Assembly: GCF_963678635.1 (NCBI RefSeq)
Contig: NC_087065.1
Coordinates: 16,846,572 to 16,910,571 of the forward strand
Source of the DNA: Symsagittifera roscoffensis
Lineage: Eukaryota > Xenacoelomorpha > Acoela > Convolutidae
Reading direction: 5' to 3'
DNA: 64,000 nucleotides
Below the pieces are notes generated by a model, which did no database searches, was not told where the DNA came from, and worked only from the letters and a program-made list of their open reading frames with translations. Within the stretch, counting starts at the first letter, position 1, and the number at the start of each line of letters is the position of its first letter. This document shows positions 44,958-56,700 of this stretch, piece by piece. The position numbers were made by a program, and so were the translations under genes.

Positions 44958-47508
44958 CACTTATTTCTTACTTCATGATGTATCTCAGATCGAAGAAAAA
45001 ATATTATTTTCTGGTGATCTTAATATTGATATATTGGTAAATTCCCCTTTTTTTAGTTGACAATAAAAACTCACACCTATCATTCGGTTTGTTAAACGAA
45101 GAACCTACTAGAGAAATTACCCATAGCTCATCATGTATTGATCATGTTTTTTACAAATATGCATCACGAGGTATCAACACTGAAATGCACTATCAGTGAT
45201 CACTACGCCCTGCTGCTTAACACTGATCTAAAAAGGCATTTTGAAATTAATACTTCTAGAAAATATTGAAATTTCAAATGTTTTTTGAAGGAGACTACGG
45301 CATGTAAACTGCTTTTTCTCTTCAATCATCGCCTATCAAAAGGTTTTGACAATCTGGATACTTTTTATCTGAAATTAATTGCTAGAATATTGGTAGATAC
45401 TTGTAACATTTATTGTCCTGAAAAAACTGTCACACGGAACAAAAAGTCGCAGTCCTGGGTAACTCTCGATTTGAAGAAAGAATTTAGGAAACGAGACAAA
45501 CTTCATTTGCTTCTAATTAACAATCCAACCGAAGAGAAAAAATCCAACTTTAAATCTCAGTGTAAAATAGTCAACCGATTGATGCCTAATACCAAGAGAA
45601 ACTACTAGATAAAAAATCAACTTGAAAGGCAATGCAAAAGTCTTTTCAATGCTTTTAAAGAACTTTCCTGAAAAACTTCTTCAGTTGATAGTAAAATTGA
45701 TGTTGATGATTTCAACAATTTTTTTGTGCAAGTCGGTCAAAGCTTTGCAACCGATATATCTTGTAATTTTACTACTGCAGACATAGAAGTAAATTAAAAA
45801 TCTTTTTTCTTTGTCCAACTGATGAGTCAGAAATTTCTATTGTTATAGAAAAACTGAAAAACAAAACGTCCGACGGCCCTGATGGCATCAATAACAGGAT
45901 GGTCAAACTTTGTGCGCCAATAATATTGCCATTCTTAAGTTTCTGCTTGAATCAATGCTTTAATGCTGGCGTTTTTCCAGACATTTGTAAAATTGAAAAA
46001 GTACAACCACTTTATAAAACGGGAAAACAGACAGAGCCAAACAGTTTTCTGCCCATATGTTTGCTAAGTACTTCCAGCAAAGTTTTTGAAAAAATAATAC
46101 TCATTCATATGATTAAGTTTTTATCAAAATGCAAGCTTTTGGTGCCTGAACAGTTTGTGTTCCGGCGCAGATATTCTTGTGTGCATGCAATAACTTCTGC
46201 AATCGAAATAATGCGTCACTGTATAGATGATATTTAAATCCTGATTAGTGGGTTTTGTAGATCTTAAAAAGGCTTTTGACACAAATGATCACTCCAATTT
46301 ACAAACCAAATTAGATCTCCTTGGGTTCCCCGGTAAAACAAACCCTTTTCTGCAGTCCTATTTTTTCAATCGTAAACAGTATGTGAATTTTTGTGGAAAA
46401 AACTCTCAATTAAAGAATATTACATTCGGAGTTCCCCAAGGATCTGTCTTAGGTCGACTGCTGTTTTTACACTATATCAACGACATGCCTAGGAAAGTAA
46501 CGAAAAGCTCAGTTTGTTCTTACTATGTGCAAAAACAGTTCGATTGATGGAAGTTTTAATCAGGACCTCAAATCGTAAAAAAATGGTGCACAATTAATAG
46601 ACTAACCATCCATAATGATAAAACGCAAGTATCCAAAATCGGAAGGAGTTTAAATGAATCTGAAATTTTTTGGGTATTCAGAAACTTAAAGTTGTGAACT
46701 CTTTCAAGTATCTTGGGGTTGTGGTAGATAATAAGCTCTGTTTTAAGCAACACATAGATCATGTTTATAAAAAGTTAGCTAAATTTATTGGAATTCTTTA
46801 TAAAGCAAGAAATGTTTTCTCTAGAACATTTTTTCTTAGATTTTATCAAGTTTATGCAAAACCTTTATTATCATACAGTTTATGGATGTGCGTCCAAGAC
46901 AAACTTGAACAAAATTTTTTTATTGCAAAAGCGAACTCTTAGAACTAATTTCTTTAGGCGCAAATTTGATTACATTACGGAAAAGTTTTCAGATTATAAT
47001 AATGATGCCGTTTTTGAATTGTTTCTAGATACTGTTTTTAAAGAAATTATTTATCAAAGACTCGGTAAATTGCCATTAAACTTTTTGGATTCTTTTTCAA
47101 CTAAATAACTGTACGCAAACACGTGCCTGTAGCTTGAGAATGCTACGTTCAAAATCTGTTAGATCTAGCTGCTTATTACAATCGGTTAGCGTTAAAGTGC
47201 TCAAGTTTTATTTGTTTTTCGGCTAAAAATCTTTTTCCAGAGAACTTGAAGGATATGTCAAAATCTCAAAGAACTCATATGTACAAAACACTAAACGTAA
47301 CTTTGTCACAGATAATTTTGAACTCCTTCACCTGATATTTGACAAGTGATCTAATTCCTGCCTTTCTTTTCTCCTTAACTTATTCTGTAAAAGTCTACCT
47401 TAAGGAACGCCTCCTCGAGGGGCCTTAGGGCCCGTGAGTCGATCCCTGTGGGTATCTTATGACTGCATAAATGTGCTCACTAAATAATTGAAACTTCAAA
47501 CTTCAAAT
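44958..47508 (+). pseudogene. Unit 3: dead LINE ORF2 copy retaining the 112 bp segment
   Basis: Linker 45285-45608, reverse transcriptase 45899-46237 and 46248-46547, then 46670-46942, which includes HVYKKLAKFIGILYKARNVF and LRFYQVYAKPLLSY, the usual late block of LINE ORF2. This 112 bp stretch (between ATCAT at 46758 and ATCAT at 46870) is absent from units 1 and 2. The frame still breaks soon after, and the YADD motif is lost as in the other units. Confidence 0.8.
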
Positions 47509-50026
47509 AACAAGCTCATCAAAATTTTTTAAGAAGAACACAGTGGTTGTTTGTTGTCTTCTGAGACTTTTGTCGTTAGTTTTGCGGCGTTATGTTTCTG
47601 AAAAGTAAATTGCTTTGTTTCTGAATCTGTATTTTTGTTTTGTTGGAGGTTATTTAGTACCCATTTGTCAATTTTTCCGGCAGATTGCTACATATAAAAA
47701 ATGACCCATTGTAAAATCAGTTTCTACTGATATGCCGTACATGTGCTTCATTTTTCCCAGTCCTAGAGAAAAACAGAGCCGAAGTCTGGCCAGGAAAAAC
47801 CAGTAGTTGATACAACAATATATGCACAAAAACTCAAAATCATCAATGGTGCTTAATGCTGCTCGATTTTGCTTCTTTTAGGTCTTTCTATTTAGATTTT
47901 AATCTGCTTCTGCCTCTATCTGTTTTTAGTTTTTGGTACTATTTTTTTACCTTAAAGGTGTTAGAATATCTGGTAAATAAGTTCAGCTAAGAGAGCTCTA
48001 CCGTGAGGTTCATATTCTGAATTTTTCTATATCAAGAAAGTAGGCGCAATTTAAGTGTTATTTTGAACGTTTTTAGTGGATGAAAAACAAAGTCACGAAC
48101 AGTTTGCAAAGTTTTTTGCTTTTTTGAATTTTTGAAGTTTTCATGGGATATGAGCACACAAAAAACGCATTTTCAAAGAAAAACAGAGCTAAGATATGGC
48201 CAATGAAAGCTTATAAATTCCATGTATTTTTTATAGAAACAAAATTGAGTGGATACTTGGTCTGCATTCTAGTGATTACTGATGCTCTTTTTAGTTTCTG
48301 AATATTATCTTTTCCATATTCTGAGCCTATAGTTTTTTTTTCTGGAAAAATTGTTTCGTACCAATGAGTAAACAGCAAGAGAAAACAGTTCAGATGGTTG
48401 ACCCATAAAACCGCCTTTTCGGCCCTGATTTTTGTTTCATTTTTTCAAAAATTAAGTTTGAGCGCTAATATGATGCTTTTTACAGAAACTCAATGTTCAC
48501 ATATAATGACTTTTTCAGTTTTTCATGAAAAAAATATGATTTTCGAAAAAACGAAAAAAAAATTATGCGTCTTTTTTTATTCAAGGCATATAGTTAATGA
48601 AATGAACTAAGCAGCATATCAAAAGCTTTAATAAATTACAAAATTTTTCGACGCATTGTTGTGTTGTGTTTTATCTCAAGTTTCAATTTTGCTTGGTGTT
48701 GCTATATTTAGCTTCTGAGTAGTTTTATGTTCTTCTTCTGTACCAATCTTTTTGAGAATTTGAAAAGTTTTTTTTTTGTTCAAAGCCATTTGTTATTTTT
48801 ACTGGCACATATGCAAAGATCAGAAGACTGAGCCATAGGAACACTCCTCTGGTTTTCTTGAGAATTTTTCTGAGAACTTTGATTGTATTTGTTGTTTAAG
48901 AAAGGTTTAAATACAACATATTCGTCAAAAAAATTGTATGAAGAATCCTGAGTGGTTTTTATTGTAAGTTCTAAGGGTCTAGTGGTTAATACTGCAGTGT
49001 TAAACTTCTGAAAAATAATTAGATCGCCTTCTAGATCTGTCTTTTTGTTGATTAAAGTTTTTACCCATTTGTCAGTTTTTCCGGCATACTGGTGCAGGTA
49101 CAAAAATTGACCCATAAAGTGAATTCAGTTTCTATAGATATGCTGAACGTGTGCTTTCGTTTTGCACAGTGCTAGAGAAAAACAAAGCCAAACTCTGAAG
49201 GAAAAAATTTGCGATCTTTGCAAAAACTTATACAAAAAAAACGAGTTCACTCATCGTTTGTAAAAAGAACACTGAATTTTATTGGTCTACTTTGTGAAGT
49301 TGCAGTGGTGCTTAGTGTTGCTTCATTAAGCTTCTTGTAGCTCTATAGTCCATTTTTTTTATCGGCTCCTGCCTCTATCAAAGAGACTTTTTTTGACGGT
49401 GAAGGAGTTAAAATTTCTGAAACAGGTCAGAGAGCCGAACTATAAAGCCCTTCTTCTGATCTTTTTTGTACATCTAGAAAAATGACTCAAAGAGTGCGTT
49501 ATTTTGAGCATTTCTAGTGGATAAAATAAAAAGTCATGATCTCCAATGAAGATCAAGAATAGTTTTTAGAAAAATTGAAAAACTTTTTATTCATAGACAT
49601 TTTGTTAGAAGAACACTGAATGGTTTCTGGTGTAACTTCTCTTATATTTTAGTGCTGAATGTTGCCTTGTTTTTTTTCCGAATACTTTTTTCTGCTTCTG
49701 TGCCTTTTCATTTGAATAGTTTCGAGACGTTTTTTATTCTGTCAATTATTCTGGCATATGGTTGCAGGTCAGAGGGCCCAGTTGTCTTCTGGACCGCCGT
49801 CTTTGGTTTTTTTCAAACTAAAAACGAACCGAAAAGCGTGCGTCATTTTTCAGCGGACTTAAGTTGAAACAGAGCTAAGTATTGCCAATGAAAACGCGTA
49901 AATTGCTCAAAATATAGTTTTCAAAGATAATTTGTTTAAAAGCACTGAACGATTGTTTGGCGAACTTTCTCAAGTTTTGTTTTTAACTTATGTTCTGTTT
50001 AGCTACTGAGTTTTTTTTTCGTTCAA
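47509..50026. repeat. Unit 3 satellite spacer
   Basis: Nearly identical to the other two spacers up to TTTTTCGTTCAA at 50026. Confidence 0.75.
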
Positions 50027-51120
50027 TTTTTTTCAGAGTTCTTTTTTAGTTTTGAGATTTTTTCCGGCATAGGTGTGCTTGTCAGAGGGCTGTGTCTTTG
50101 AGCCAATGTTCTGGACTTTTTTGATTTAAATTTTAAATCATAAAGTAGTTTTGACTTTTTTGTGCTCCGATCTCATTTTTTTCTGATGTATTTTACAAGT
50201 TAGAAGGCTGAGCCCTTGAACGAGCCTTCTGGCCCTTTCTCATTCAATTATACACAAGTATGTCTCATTCTGTTCCAACTTAGTCAAAAACATAGCTATG
50301 AGTTGGCCGAGGAACGCTTGTATTTTTTAATCGGAACTCAACAATTAAAGAAAAATTCAATTTGCTTATTGCATTGCCTGGTTGTTTGGTGTACTTTCTG
50401 TAATTTTCAGTAATTTTGCTGCTCTTTTTAGCTTTAGTGTAGCTTTTTTTCTGCTTGTGGACCTAAATTTATAAAAGTTTAAATGTGCAAACTATTTATC
50501 AACACGGTCTAGGCAACATATAAATAACTCTAAAACATTTTGATGTTTCTAGACAAAACAAAAAATGTTTTTTGTTCTTCATTTTTGTAAAAGCATCTGC
50601 TTTGAACTCTGTCGAGAATTCACAATCGAAAAATTATGATTAAAATTCGAAAGAAGCGCTTCTGTTTTAAAAAAAATCAAATCAAAAAATGTATTTTTGT
50701 AAATCAAATCGATATGCGTTAGTTTGTGGATAGATTCTCTAAAAAAGTGTGAAGAAAACAACCACATCAAATTTAGAGCTTCGAGCCTGTTTCTGATTGA
50801 ATTGTTACAGTTTTTGGCCAAATGATATGATCAATTTCTTTTTGAAAAATTGGTCATCAATGGTGAGTTTTTTGTGTTGCTTCTGTGGGTTCAATGTTTG
50901 TTGTGTTTCTGTTAAAAATCAGTCAAACAAAGTCAAAAATGTCCTGATAACTTTTTAATTTTTCATAGTTTTTTCCTTTCGTATTGTTAATTGGAATTCT
51001 AATTCTAGGGTTGTGGTAACGTGTCAGTTTTTTATAAATTGTTTGATACATAAGGCAAACTTTTTGGTTCTTCATTTATAGGCTTGGTATCAGCTCTCTG
51101 CTTCAAAACTTGTAACAAAA
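50027..51120. repeat. Satellite continuing to the right without LINE
   Basis: Right after GTTCAA the sequence goes on as TTTTTTTCAGAGTTCTTTTT, then GATTTTTTCCGGCATAGGTG and CTTGTCAGAGGGCTG, i.e. monomer boxes in phase. Further diverged boxes (AGAAGGCTGAGCCCTTGAAC, AGCCTTCTGGCCC, CTGCTCTTTTTAGCTTTAGTG) run to about 51000. Confidence 0.6.
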
Positions 51121-52186
51121 CTTTTAGGTAAGAGTAGTCCTGGTTCCTACCTGCAGCCTTAATAACATTACTAACTGAACACTACTAGTCAATGATTATA
51201 CTACTTCACTCTGAGGTCACACCGTTACCTCCACACTGTTCTAGATATTGCACAATCCAATCCTAGTGGTGAGTTGGCTCACCTTTTGCCGACATATACT
51301 TACAACTACTTCATTTTAGTTTATGCACGACTTTGAATTAAACTCACCCAAAAAGATGATTTACATGATGGCAGACATATTTTTTCCGCGTTAAGAACAC
51401 TATTTGCTCGTTGGTGATATCCTGAAACTTATCTGCTAAAACCTTAGTGTGGTTACTTTGATATGGATTAATTAGCATGTAGGGTGAATAATTTTGCTAG
51501 TACGAGATATCAATTGATCTCACTTACTCCTGATAATGCTTTTCTCAGCAATGATCTTTTCGATGGTTCAACACGCAACCAGAGACATCTGATTTTCTGG
51601 ATTCTGATTTTCCGACAACTAATTGACAAACCCTTCAACTGCTCAGTTTTGATTGGGAATTTTTTTCTACTCAGTTTTTTAATTTCAATTTATTGATGGC
51701 TATTTTTATGTTACGCTAACATGCCTGTTTTTTATACTATAGTTTCAGTGTTCATTCCTTGCTTGTAAACCCGTCGCTTGTAAAGTGTCCCAGTTTTGAC
51801 TTCCAAATGTGGAGCGCTTCAAATGTTAATAATCTGAGACTGCTAGCGGTCTATTCCATCTTTACTTTGAGCTAATAACTTTGCCCTCGCCCCGTGTTAT
51901 AGGTTGCTTGATAGAATTATCCGCCTCAAAGTGTTCCTAAAACCTAGTAATGGGATGCTTGACAGTTTGGCCGACGTCGATAGACTTACAACGTTTACAT
52001 TCTGATTTGTACACCAATTTTCACTCAAACTCATCCAAAAATTGAGTTTTAATAATGATATACTGGTTTCTACTTTCAGCGTCGCAACTAAGGTTTTCTC
52101 TGCAAAAACCTTAACCTGGCTAGTTCAAAAATGAATAATCAGCGTAGGTGCTTTTTGAAAAAAAAATTATAATAATCAACTTTGCT
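51121..52186. repeat. Two diverged copies of another repeat, about 690 bp apart
   Basis: ACTTACAACTACTTCATTTT...AACTCACCCAAAAAG...ACCTTAGTGTGG (about 51298-51455) is echoed by GACTTACAACGTTTACATTC...AACTCATCCAAAAAT...ACCTTAACCTGG (about 51985-52120). Right end lost in the gap. Confidence 0.45.
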
Positions 52187-52386
52187 NNNNNNNNNNNNNN
52201 NNNNNNNNNNNNNNNNNNNNNNNNNNNNNNNNNNNNNNNNNNNNNNNNNNNNNNNNNNNNNNNNNNNNNNNNNNNNNNNNNNNNNNNNNNNNNNNNNNNN
52301 NNNNNNNNNNNNNNNNNNNNNNNNNNNNNNNNNNNNNNNNNNNNNNNNNNNNNNNNNNNNNNNNNNNNNNNNNNNNNNNNNNNNNN
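52187..52386. other. Assembly gap, 200 N
   Basis: Run of exactly 200 N, probably a gap of set length, inside intron 3. Confidence 0.99.
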
Positions 52387-52479
52387 CTACTTAAATTTGG
52401 TTCATTTTTGCGTTCTTCTCAGTTCTAACACCCAAGTTGAACTTAAACGCGCCCAAATTTACACTCAGCTCCCTACATT

Positions 52480-52665
52480 GATACGCACATCTACCCCATC
52501 ACACCTACTCCACCCCACCTACCCTCCCCTCACCGCAACAACCCTCCACCGCACCTACCCACAACCCCCACTTACCCCCACCCACCACACTCACCTACCC
52601 CACCCAACATACCTTCACGCCCCCATCACCTGCGCTACCCCCACACACACACCTACCCCCACTTC
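52480..52665. repeat. C-rich, G-poor low-complexity tract
   Basis: CACCTACCCC, CACCCCACC and ACACACACA words with strong strand asymmetry. Similar to the C-rich cores at about 60.33-60.60 kb and 62.08-62.35 kb. Confidence 0.6.
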
Positions 52666-55043
52666 TTTAATTTGAGGGGCATAAAGGTCTGCAGGGGAGG
52701 CGTAAATGAGAAGGGGATTTTAAAAGTAAGAGGTTAATCGTTTTGCAAAAACTAAAAGTACGCTGGTGTAGAATTTTATTAGGCTGAGAGTGATGCACAA
52801 AAAATCTGCCTCTTTCGTACAAAAACTCGAAAAGCTTATACAGATAATAAATCTTTATAATAAATATCAAAAGGCATATATTTGATTTAAAATTTTCAGA
52901 AAGAATGAAGTGTAACTGATGATAATCGACTGCGTGGTCCCAAACTTGAACTATATTCAATTATAATGGCAACATTTTGAATACGGAAAACAATTATGAT
53001 CAATTTTTATCGATGGAACATCAATGCGGGTGTTTTTCTCAGGAAATCAAACCAACTACACTTTGTTCTCTGCAGTTTTGGCATGATTTTGTAGATTGTT
53101 TGGATTCTGAACCAGTTTTCTCAGTTAGAACTAAGCAACTATCTACCAAATTAACAAGTCAAAAGGCGAAGTTTCGACCTTCTTAGGGTTTTGAACAGAG
53201 AGTGTGTCAAAATTTTGATGCAACACAAACAAAAATATTTTTAGAGAGTTCCATGGCCAATAGACAGTTGGAAAAACTCAATAAACTCAAGTAAGTAGAA
53301 AAAAAACACGAACTTTCGAATTCCAACAAAAAAAGTACATGGTTTATACCTCTTTGATTTTCCGGATTGTTTTATGGTTGACACACTTTTGATAAAAATT
53401 AACCCCATTTGAGAAAATTGGATCAATAGGTTTTGTTTTGATTTCGCTGGGAAAATCGGTAACTCAATTCCACTTTTAAAACTCGAAGTCGATCACGGTT
53501 TTTGTGAGTATTACACTTTTAGTAATCGATAGTGGAATTTTCCTCTCTTTAACAGAAGAAAGGAACCTAACTTACTTAGAAAAAACAAAGTCAAAGGTAA
53601 TTTGATCCTGAACAAATTTTAGGACTTTTGCTGAAAAAAAAAACAAAAAAATTATTGAGACCTTTAGAAAATTCTAAAGTACGTCACCGACTTATAATAA
53701 CTTTGCGGCAAAATTTTTCCTAACGCATTTTGATCCCAATATTATGTTTATCTAATACATAACATCAAATTATTGTCACTAACTACTTTGAAATCAGCGT
53801 TGCAATTACTAAATTGTTCATATCGGAACAAATATCCAATTGTTTCTTCTTTCCTGAAAACTCTGTTAGTTTTATTTTGATCTAAAATTTCTGAAACGCA
53901 TTTGACAAATGAAAGCAAAAGCTAATTATTGATTTTTCAAACGTTTGCCAGATACAATGTAAAACACAAAACGTTTTTTTTGCCATCTAGAATGTCATTT
54001 ATTGCATCTATTAGCATCTCAGCTCCGTTTTCAAACGGCAATAAATTCAAGAAAAGATAATAAATTGCGAAATTTTTTTATTCTAGCTGAAGGTATCAGT
54101 AATTTTGCAGATGGTTTAGAAAATTGGTCAACACCGGCAATTTAGAGGTTCGAAAAAACTTTGCGTAAAAGATCAGCGAGTTTTTAAAATTTCGTGTTTT
54201 GTTGCCAAGAAAACTCGGAATTATTCAGTGGAGCACAGACAAGGCCGGGATTAGGTGACTAAGAATAACGGTTGAATTTTGTCCGGTCAAGTTTTATCGC
54301 TTTTTCATTGCTGCAGTTTCAAAACAGAGTTATAGTTTGAAAATACCGTTTCAAACTTCTCTTGATTTTTTTAAATGAAAAGAGCAATTGACTTTCATTT
54401 TTTCAGCAAGCTTTTATGTTTTTTAATTGGAGCACGAAAAATTTACTTTGAGGTTTTGAGAAAAGAGGTTATCAAAGTTTTGATTTTATAGAAGCAAAAA
54501 TAGCTTGGAGGGACTTTCGAGTTTCAGTACAGTTTTTGGAAGGCAGTGATTACCCCTTTAATCCACCTTTGCGGCTGTGGTCTTCTGTTATGAGATCTAA
54601 ATCAGTTTTTTAGGCTCAATAAGTATGCGGCAAGGTGATTCTGTATCGCCTTTTCATCTCGAAGCTAGCTTTAAATAATTTTACTTAAGACCGTAGATAT
54701 TGCATGAGAATTTCGTTCATTATTTCAAAGCCAACGTTGAGATTAAAAAAAACTGCTCGTGTCAGGGCTAATCTTTGAATATCCCGACTGCAAAAAAGTT
54801 GTTCATGAAAGTGGTGGTTTAAATATTCGAATAGTAATTTATAAAAGAAATGTTTATTGAAAAAACTTCAGAATGGAATAGTGTAAGTTAAATACTATTC
54901 AGTTCATAGACGTGTATCAATTAGATCTAATACCAAATTAGGATCAATTTTCCCACCAAAATTGAAAGAAAAAAATACTAAACAAACTCGGCATTTTTAT
55001 TATATTTCTGTTTGTCGTGTTAGAATATATTAACCTCGTATAC
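52666..55043. other. Intron 3, right part, noncoding
   Basis: AT-rich with no repeats that I could link to the rest of the window and no supported gene. Confidence 0.4.
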
Positions 55044-55388
55044 GTTCGGACGTCGGGTCTCGACTTAGCCGACTCTATGATACTACTTCGTGATCCGACT
55101 GAGTTGTCGGCATTCGAGTTCGAGTTTCTACTCTTTCGTTTCATCAACTGCGACTTAGTCGGCTCCAGTAAACTCCTTCGCGGCATTGCATTCGGCTGGT
55201 AGCTCGATCGACGGGGCGGCGGAGGTTTCCGACTTGTGGATCCGAGTGAATTCTTCTTGCTAGTTTGATTCCTCGAAGCAGATTGATAACTTCGGTAGAA
55301 TTTCTCGTTCATAGTTGAAGGAAATATAGGCGGCGCAACTTTCTTCAAATTTCTATTTTGCATTTCAGTCGCTTCTCCATACCACGAT
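55044..55388 (-). CDS. Exon 3 of the large gene, basic Ser/Pro/Arg-rich segment
   Basis: 345 nt exon (1 nt + 114 codons + 2 nt). The acceptor is the minus-strand AATTTAG before 55388 and the donor is AAC|GTATACG after 55044. The peptide runs SWYGEATEMQNRNLKKVAPP, then a strongly basic Ser/Asn/Pro-rich stretch with KPPPPRRSSYQPN and a later NSNSNADNSVGSRSS, ending RPDVR. It looks intrinsically disordered. The two carried nt (AC) plus the first G of exon 4 give Thr, so the frame is kept across a 22 kb intron. The short 410 nt intron upstream (55389-55798) makes the pairing with exon 2 secure. The frame could run on past the donor to a stop near 54944, but the peptide there becomes Phe- and Asn-rich and intron-like. 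Confidence 0.72.
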
Positions 55389-55798
55389 CTAAATTGGAAG
55401 TCAACTTTCTTATTCTTAAATTATCAATTTATATAAAAGTACCAGGTTTTCAAGCAGTTTGTATTTTTTGATAATCTCGAATCTCGAAGGTCTTCGGAAA
55501 CTTGTCTACCTGATAAAAAAATAACTACTTTGCTTTTTAAATTAATTGAAGCAAGTTCAGGCGAAATGAAAATCAAAAACCTTATCGAATTTTTTTTCAA
55601 AAATTAGTGACCATTTTTGTAAAGAAAATACTTACTTAGGATTTTGAGCTAAGAAAACGAACAAAAAAATCAAAATGATTCCAAATATTGTAAACTGCTC
55701 CCATTATGAGAATATTAAGTTCACATTTAATATTGAACATTGTCTTAGTTGAATTGATTCTGAAATTTTTATGCCCGATTTAAGAATTGTCAGCCCAC

Positions 55799-56092
55799 CT
55801 GTTTGAGTGACATAAATCTGCTGTGTCGCGCATGCACATGAGTCGTCTCTGCATCTCCTGTTTGAAAGTCCTGCACGCATCCTCCTCCCCCATCCTCTCC
55901 TCACAGTGACTCAGATCGATCTCACATTTGGGCACACAGATCACCACAGGGTGCTTGGCAGCCTCAATCAGAATGGGGGTGGAGGGTTTTGAGGAGGTTG
56001 GAGGGTGTCTGTTTTTGGAAGCTGCCGGACAGGGACAACCGGGCATGTTGGGGGCTGAAGGGGCGGAGTCAAGAGTGTCTGCTGATGATATT
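55799..56092 (-). CDS. Exon 2 of the large gene, cysteine-containing segment
   Basis: 294 nt exon (1 nt + 97 codons + 2 nt). The acceptor is the minus-strand GGTAG before 56092 and the donor is CAG|GTGGGC after 55799. Base composition is clearly more GC-rich than the surrounding intron, as expected for coding DNA. The peptide has a Pro/Ser-rich first half. The second half has eight Cys including a CPC motif, VICVPKCEIDLSHC and the helical stretch DACRTFKQEMQRRLMCMRD. Cys, acidic and basic residues are spaced as in a folded segment, unlike the rest of the protein. I do not recognise the domain. The frame joins exon 1 (Arg at the junction) and exon 3 (Arg at the junction) without a stop. An alternative acceptor 12 nt downstream (ATCATCAG|CAG) would also keep an open frame only if exon 1 ended differently. 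Confidence 0.72.
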
Positions 56093-56329
56093 CTACCATG
56101 CAAATGAAAAGAGATCAAATGCTCAAATCGAAAATTGTGTTTCCCGTAAACTTCTAAAACTGAAAACAGAAATCTTTAATTAAGTTAATAATTTATTTTT
56201 TTTTGTACAATTCTTGGGATAAATTTGTTTTGTGTTTTGACAACAAGAAAAAGTGTTAATATTTTGAAACATCTACCAAAAATGGCATTGATTAAAAAAA
56301 GTATCAAAAAATTATGTTGATAACTTGTT

Positions 56330-56700
56330 CAGGGGCGGATCTAGGATTTTCTCGAGAGGGGGGAGGTTTTTCAAAAAATTACGAAACTTTTGTCGATTTT
56401 TTTTAGTCGAAAAATTTTTTTTCTGAGCGCTCCCAGAACATTATAAAGACTCTATTTTGACAAATTTCTGAAAAAATCGTTGCAGACAAGTTTTTGGAAA
56501 CAGGTCAAAAATTACGGTTTTGAGCATTTTTTTAAAGAATTCTTAGAAGTATTCTGCACGCGCTGCCATTTCAAATTTGTATATATTTTTGTAAAAATTA
56601 TATACAAAGTTTTGTAAAAAAAATATATAAAACTTGTGTATAAAGTTTGTATATAACGTCCGCCAATATCCCCAGCCCCCTTAAATCTGCCCTCAACCTG
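56330..56700. mobile_element. hAT-like non-autonomous element with CAGGGGCGG start
   Basis: Starts CAGGGGCGGATCTAGGATTT and ends near AAATCTGCCCTCAACCTG, a decayed inverted copy. It has GTCGATTTTTTTTAGTCGAA and CTGAGCGCTCCCAGAACATT blocks shared (inverted) with 27.3-27.76 kb. CAG-initial TIRs are typical of the hAT superfamily. No transposase. A tandem of TATATA-AAGTTTGTATATA words lies near its right end. Confidence 0.65.

Larger units (their letters stand above)
35033..50026. repeat. Higher-order tandem array: three units of about 4.96-5.07 kb (LINE 3' part + satellite)
   Basis: Units are 35033-39998, 39999-44957 and 44958-50026. Each begins CACTTATTTCTTACTTCATG (LINE ORF2, mid-endonuclease), runs through the reverse transcriptase and LINE 3' end, then about 2.5 kb of diverged satellite monomers ending TTTTCGTTCAA. 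Units are nearly identical. At 50027 the sequence leaves the LINE pattern and continues as satellite, as expected at the right edge of a tandem duplication. Confidence 0.85.

Noticed and set aside
52148..52675. 175-residue frame spanning the N gap
   Set aside because: Most of it is undefined sequence, and the rest is the C-rich tract.
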